Below, piece by piece: positions 6,004-8,501 of a stretch of DNA of 8,501 nt. The stretch is from Methanobacteriota archaeon (GTDB lineage: Archaea; Thermoplasmatota; Thermoplasmata; RBG-16-68-12), in the NCBI GenBank assembly GCA_005879065.1, contig VBLU01000133.1:1-8501 (forward strand). The letters are read 5' to 3'. The position numbers and the translations under genes were made by a program. The first letter of the stretch is position 1; each line of letters opens with the position of its first letter. Below the pieces are notes generated by a model. That model did not search any database, was not told where the DNA came from, and saw nothing but the letters and a program-made list of their open reading frames with translations.

Positions 6004-7716
6004 CTACATTTCCTTCGGAGCCTTGAGCCCCAGGCATTCGAGCGCATTCTGAAGGACGATCCGGGCGGCGGAGACGAGATCGATCCGGGCATCCCGGAGG
6101 CTTTCCGGTTCCGCCGTGAGCACGGGACAGTCACGATAGAACTGGTTGAATTGAGCCGCGAACTCCGACGCCTCCCCGGCAACGGAATGGACCCGCCGTC
6201 CAAGGGCCGCGTCGCGGAGGCCCGATGGGAACTTCGCGATCCGTCGAAGGAGGCGTTGCTCCTGGGGATGGACGAGAAGGCGGTGATCCGCCCGGCCGCT
6301 TCCGTTCGACTTGGCGAGGATGCTGCAGGCCCTCGCATGGGCGTACTGGACGAAGGGCGATGAGTTCCCCTCGAAGTTCAAGGCCTCCTCCCAGCGGAAC
6401 GTGATGGCCTTCTCCGCCTGGACCCGGACGATGTTGTACCGAACGGCTGAGATTCCGATCGTCTCTGCGATCTCCCGTTTCTTCGCCTCTGACAGGTCCG
6501 TGCGACGCTTCGAGACCTCCACGTAGGCGCGGTCGAGGGCTTCGTCAATCAGATCGTCGAGGTGCACGACCCGCCCTTTCCGCGTCGACATGCGCCCTTC
6601 CGGCAAGTTCACGAACGCGTAGAAGATCGTCTCGGGAGCCCAATCGATCCCCATCAGGCTGAACGCGGACTTGAGCCGCTGGAACGTGAGCTTATGATCC
6701 TCGCCGAGGATGTTGATGGCGAGATCGCACCGGGCCATCTTGTTCAGGTGGTACGCGATGTCCCGCGTCGTGTACAGGGACGTGCCATCTTTGCGGACGA
6801 ACACGTACTTCGCGGCATCGCCTTCGAGGCCGAACGAGCTGAGGTCGATGTAGTGGGCCCCGTCCTCCTCCTTGCTCAGGGGCATGAGTCGCTCGATGAC
6901 CCGCTGCACGCTCCCGTCGAGGATCGCGTCGCTCTCCCAGAAGAAGGAATCGAACGTCACGTTCACGCGGCGCAGGCTGTCGAGGATGCTCTCCAGGATC
7001 GCCTCGCCGACCTTGCGGATGTCCTTCGTCAGCCGGACGTCCCCGCCCTCGAACCGTTGGGTGAGCTGCTCGATCTCCCGCTTCAGGGGCTCGTCCTTTT
7101 CGAGCCTCTCGCTCGCCTCCTGGTACAGCTTCACGTAGCGGTACTCGAGGCGCTCCTCCGGATCCTTGGTCTTCCCCGGAAGATGCGTCACCGCCCAGTA
7201 CAGAAGGACCATCTGGCGGCCGATGTCGTTGACCAGGTACTCGCTTGTGACCGGGAAGCCGACGAATCGCAACGAGCGGACGAGGGCGTCCCCCAGGAAG
7301 GGATTTCGTGCGCGGCCGACGTGGAGGGGTCCTGTCGGATTCGCACTCGTGTGCTCCAGGAGGATCCGTTCTTTCCGAGGAGGCGATTGGCCGTACCGTT
7401 CGCCCAGGGAGCCGACCGATGTGAGGACGAGTTCCGCGAACGCACCGGGCTCCATGATGAAGTTCGCGTACGGTCCTTCCGGGCGGAGTGCGACAAACGG
7501 AGGTCCGACCTTGTGCCGGGCGACGCGGGACGCGATCTCGGCGGGGGATTGCTTCAGTTCCTTCGCCCAGGCGTGTGTCGCGAGGGAGAAGAGTCCGCGG
7601 TCCTCCGGCGCATCCGACACCGTGCCGGGCGTGGTGAGATGAAGCTCGAACTCGATCGTGCGCAGCTCCTGCTCCGCCCGGTCCCGGAGCTCGGACCACG
7701 GATCGTGGCCCATCAC
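6004..7716 (-). CDS. argS: arginyl-tRNA synthetase
   Basis: ArgRS (EC 6.1.1.19) attaches arginine to tRNA-Arg using ATP in the cytoplasm. The 570-residue length suits a class Ia archaeal ArgRS. Domains: N-terminal additional domain recognising the tRNA D-loop (about 1-105); Rossmann catalytic core with the HIGH-equivalent SANPTGPLHVGRARN (124-138), in which the last His of HIGH is Arg, as in other archaeal enzymes; LYTTRDIAYHL (314-324) and GEDHKLTFQRLK (338-349); the KMSKS-equivalent GRMSTRKG (374-381); and the DALR anticodon-binding helical domain (about 451-570), opening with SPFVQYAHAR and ending in the typical LGLKAPKEM. All key regions are intact. The start is GTG at 7716 (sharing GTGA with the aRF1 stop) or the next codon, ATG at 7713 (TGATG overlap). 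A GAGGT inside the aRF1 end lies about 10 and 13 bases from them, slightly favouring GTG. It is probably co-transcribed with aRF1. Confidence 0.97.
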   Translation of the reverse strand: MMGHDPWSELRDRAEQELRTIEFELHLTTPGTVSDAPEDRGLFSLATHAWAKELKQSPAEIASRVARHKVGPPFVALRPEGPYANFIMEPGAFAELVLTSVGSLGERYGQSPPRKERILLEHTSANPTGPLHVGRARNPFLGDALVRSLRFVGFPVTSEYLVNDIGRQMVLLYWAVTHLPGKTKDPEERLEYRYVKLYQEASERLEKDEPLKREIEQLTQRFEGGDVRLTKDIRKVGEAILESILDSLRRVNVTFDSFFWESDAILDGSVQRVIERLMPLSKEEDGAHYIDLSSFGLEGDAAKYVFVRKDGTSLYTTRDIAYHLNKMARCDLAINILGEDHKLTFQRLKSAFSLMGIDWAPETIFYAFVNLPEGRMSTRKGRVVHLDDLIDEALDRAYVEVSKRRTDLSEAKKREIAETIGISAVRYNIVRVQAEKAITFRWEEALNFEGNSSPFVQYAHARACSILAKSNGSGRADHRLLVHPQEQRLLRRIAKFPSGLRDAALGRRVHSVAGEASEFAAQFNQFYRDCPVLTAEPESLRDARIDLVSAARIVLQNALECLGLKAPKEM

Positions 7717-8501
7717 GACACCCGGAACCTCAGGATCGCGGCGATGCCACCGAACGCCCGCAGGAGGAGTTGGCCCTCCTCCGAGTCTTTCGAGATAAGC
7801 TCCACGTTCGTGCCCATCTGCCCCGCGATGCCCGTGAGGTCTTCGATGAGTTCACGGTTCTCAAGGACAGTGAGAGGCCCGCCGTCGGTCGGACACATCG
7901 GCAGTTCGCCCGCGTCATCGACGGTCTTCTCACCTTCCCAATCGCCGTTCGCGCACCGCAACTTGAGACGGACCTTCCGAAGGCCTTCGGAGATCAGAAG
8001 GGTGTCGACCGCGCCGAGCCGCAGCGCGTTCCTCACTTGTTCCTCTCCATAGGCGGCGAGGCCACCGTCGGACTTCCGGATCTCCTCCATGAGGCGTTGG
8101 ACGAGGGACTTCTCCCGCATCAGGTCGAGGCCGCTCAGGATCTCGCGGGACTTCTCGACGAGCTCCCGCAATCCATATTCGTCCGTGTAGCCGGTGTCGA
8201 GGAACGTCGGGAGGACCTTTTTCTTCAACTCGTGGTGGAGGTAGTCCCCCGTCGCGAACTCCTCCTTCGAGTAGCCGGGACCTCCGACGATGATCCCCTT
8301 CAGGTCCGGCCGGTTCAAGTACGCTTCCGTCATCAAATCTCCGATCTTCTTGTACCATTCGTGGACCGCGATGTCATGGCCCCGCTCGAATCGGCGCGCG
8401 CTCTGACCGCCCATCCGATGCTTCGAAGGGACCTGCGATTGGAGGTTCTTGATCACCTCGATCCGTTTTCCACGGAGCAGGCCGAGCGTGGCCTCGCTCC
8501 A
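7713..8501 (-). CDS. prf1: peptide chain release factor aRF1, C-terminal part, cut by window end
   Basis: aRF1 recognises all three stop codons in the ribosomal A site and triggers release of the finished protein; it works with aEF1A and is recycled with ABCE1. The window holds the last 262 codons; families run to about 410-420 residues, so the N-terminal stop-codon-reading domain (NIKS and YxCxxxF motifs) lies beyond base 8501. Visible here are the middle domain with the catalytic GGQ loop, KHRMGGQSARRFER (Gln encoded at 8403-8405), then domain 3 with DTLLISEGLRKVRLKLR and the closing strand AFGGIAAILRF. The mini-domain that in many archaeal aRF1 proteins carries two CxxC knuckles reads CANG (7944-7955) and CPTD (7884-7895) here, so each knuckle has lost its second Cys and zinc binding is unlikely. 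The upstream frame remains open, so the GTG at 8456 is internal and not a start. Its stop overlaps the argS start. Confidence 0.97.
   Translation of the reverse strand, partial: WSEATLGLLRGKRIEVIKNLQSQVPSKHRMGGQSARRFERGHDIAVHEWYKKIGDLMTEAYLNRPDLKGIIVGGPGYSKEEFATGDYLHHELKKKVLPTFLDTGYTDEYGLRELVEKSREILSGLDLMREKSLVQRLMEEIRKSDGGLAAYGEEQVRNALRLGAVDTLLISEGLRKVRLKLRCANGDWEGEKTVDDAGELPMCPTDGGPLTVLENRELIEDLTGIAGQMGTNVELISKDSEEGQLLLRAFGGIAAILRFRVS

Noticed and set aside
5994..6004. Small hairpin ACCG-CTG-CGGT between the surface-protein and argS ends, considered as a terminator
   Set aside because: It has a four-base stem and no T-tract on either strand, so there is no support for termination.
5424..6338. 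304-codon open frame on the minus strand
   Set aside because: It runs antisense to the end of the surface-protein gene and overlaps argS in another frame. Its Ser/Arg/Pro composition is typical of a shadow.
6562..8052. 496-codon open frame on the plus strand
   Set aside because: It is antisense to argS and the aRF1 gene, with charge-biased artefact composition and no recognisable motif.

Overview
The window is a GC-rich stretch of an archaeal chromosome. Three things point to archaea: an aRF1-type peptide chain release factor, an arginyl-tRNA synthetase of the archaeal 'HVGRARN' form, and TATA boxes placed about 25-30 bases upstream of short or absent leaders. The large sequon-rich, PKD-bearing surface protein and the 119-residue protein at 488-847 resemble what is seen in Thermoplasmata (Ca. 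Thermoplasmatota), probably a high-GC terrestrial lineage. That placement is an inference; no rRNA is present to confirm it.

Layout, left to right. Bases 1-40 are the 3' half of a tRNA-Ala (anticodon CGC) cut by the window edge. A 52-codon reading frame on the minus strand (131-289) faces away from a 119-aa conserved-type protein on the plus strand (488-847), with promoter elements for both in the AT-rich gap between them. That protein ends one base from the end of a convergent protein-L-isoaspartate O-methyltransferase gene (pcm, 849-1514, minus). Upstream of pcm on the same strand lies an ArsB/NhaD/SLC13-type permease (1555-2817). The permease and a very large surface-anchored protein (2985-5967, plus) diverge from a 170-base gap holding one symmetric TATATA element that could serve both. 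The surface protein converges on an overlapping minus-strand pair at the right end: argS (6004-7716) and the C-terminal two thirds of the aRF1 gene (7713-8501, running off the window).

Functionally this is mostly housekeeping: translation (tRNA-Ala, ArgRS, aRF1), protein repair (PCMT), ion transport and cell surface. The aRF1-argS overlap suggests translational coupling of two translation factors. The most notable feature is that the surface-protein gene is broken by two one-base frameshifts, each at a GGG run. Correcting both restores one protein of about 994 residues with a signal peptide, Ig-like and PKD repeats, a C-terminal membrane anchor and a highly charged cytoplasmic tail. They may be real mutations or sequence errors. 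I found no CRISPR array, insertion sequence, integrase, defence cassette or other clearly new system. No stretch longer than about 200 bases lacks a gene.
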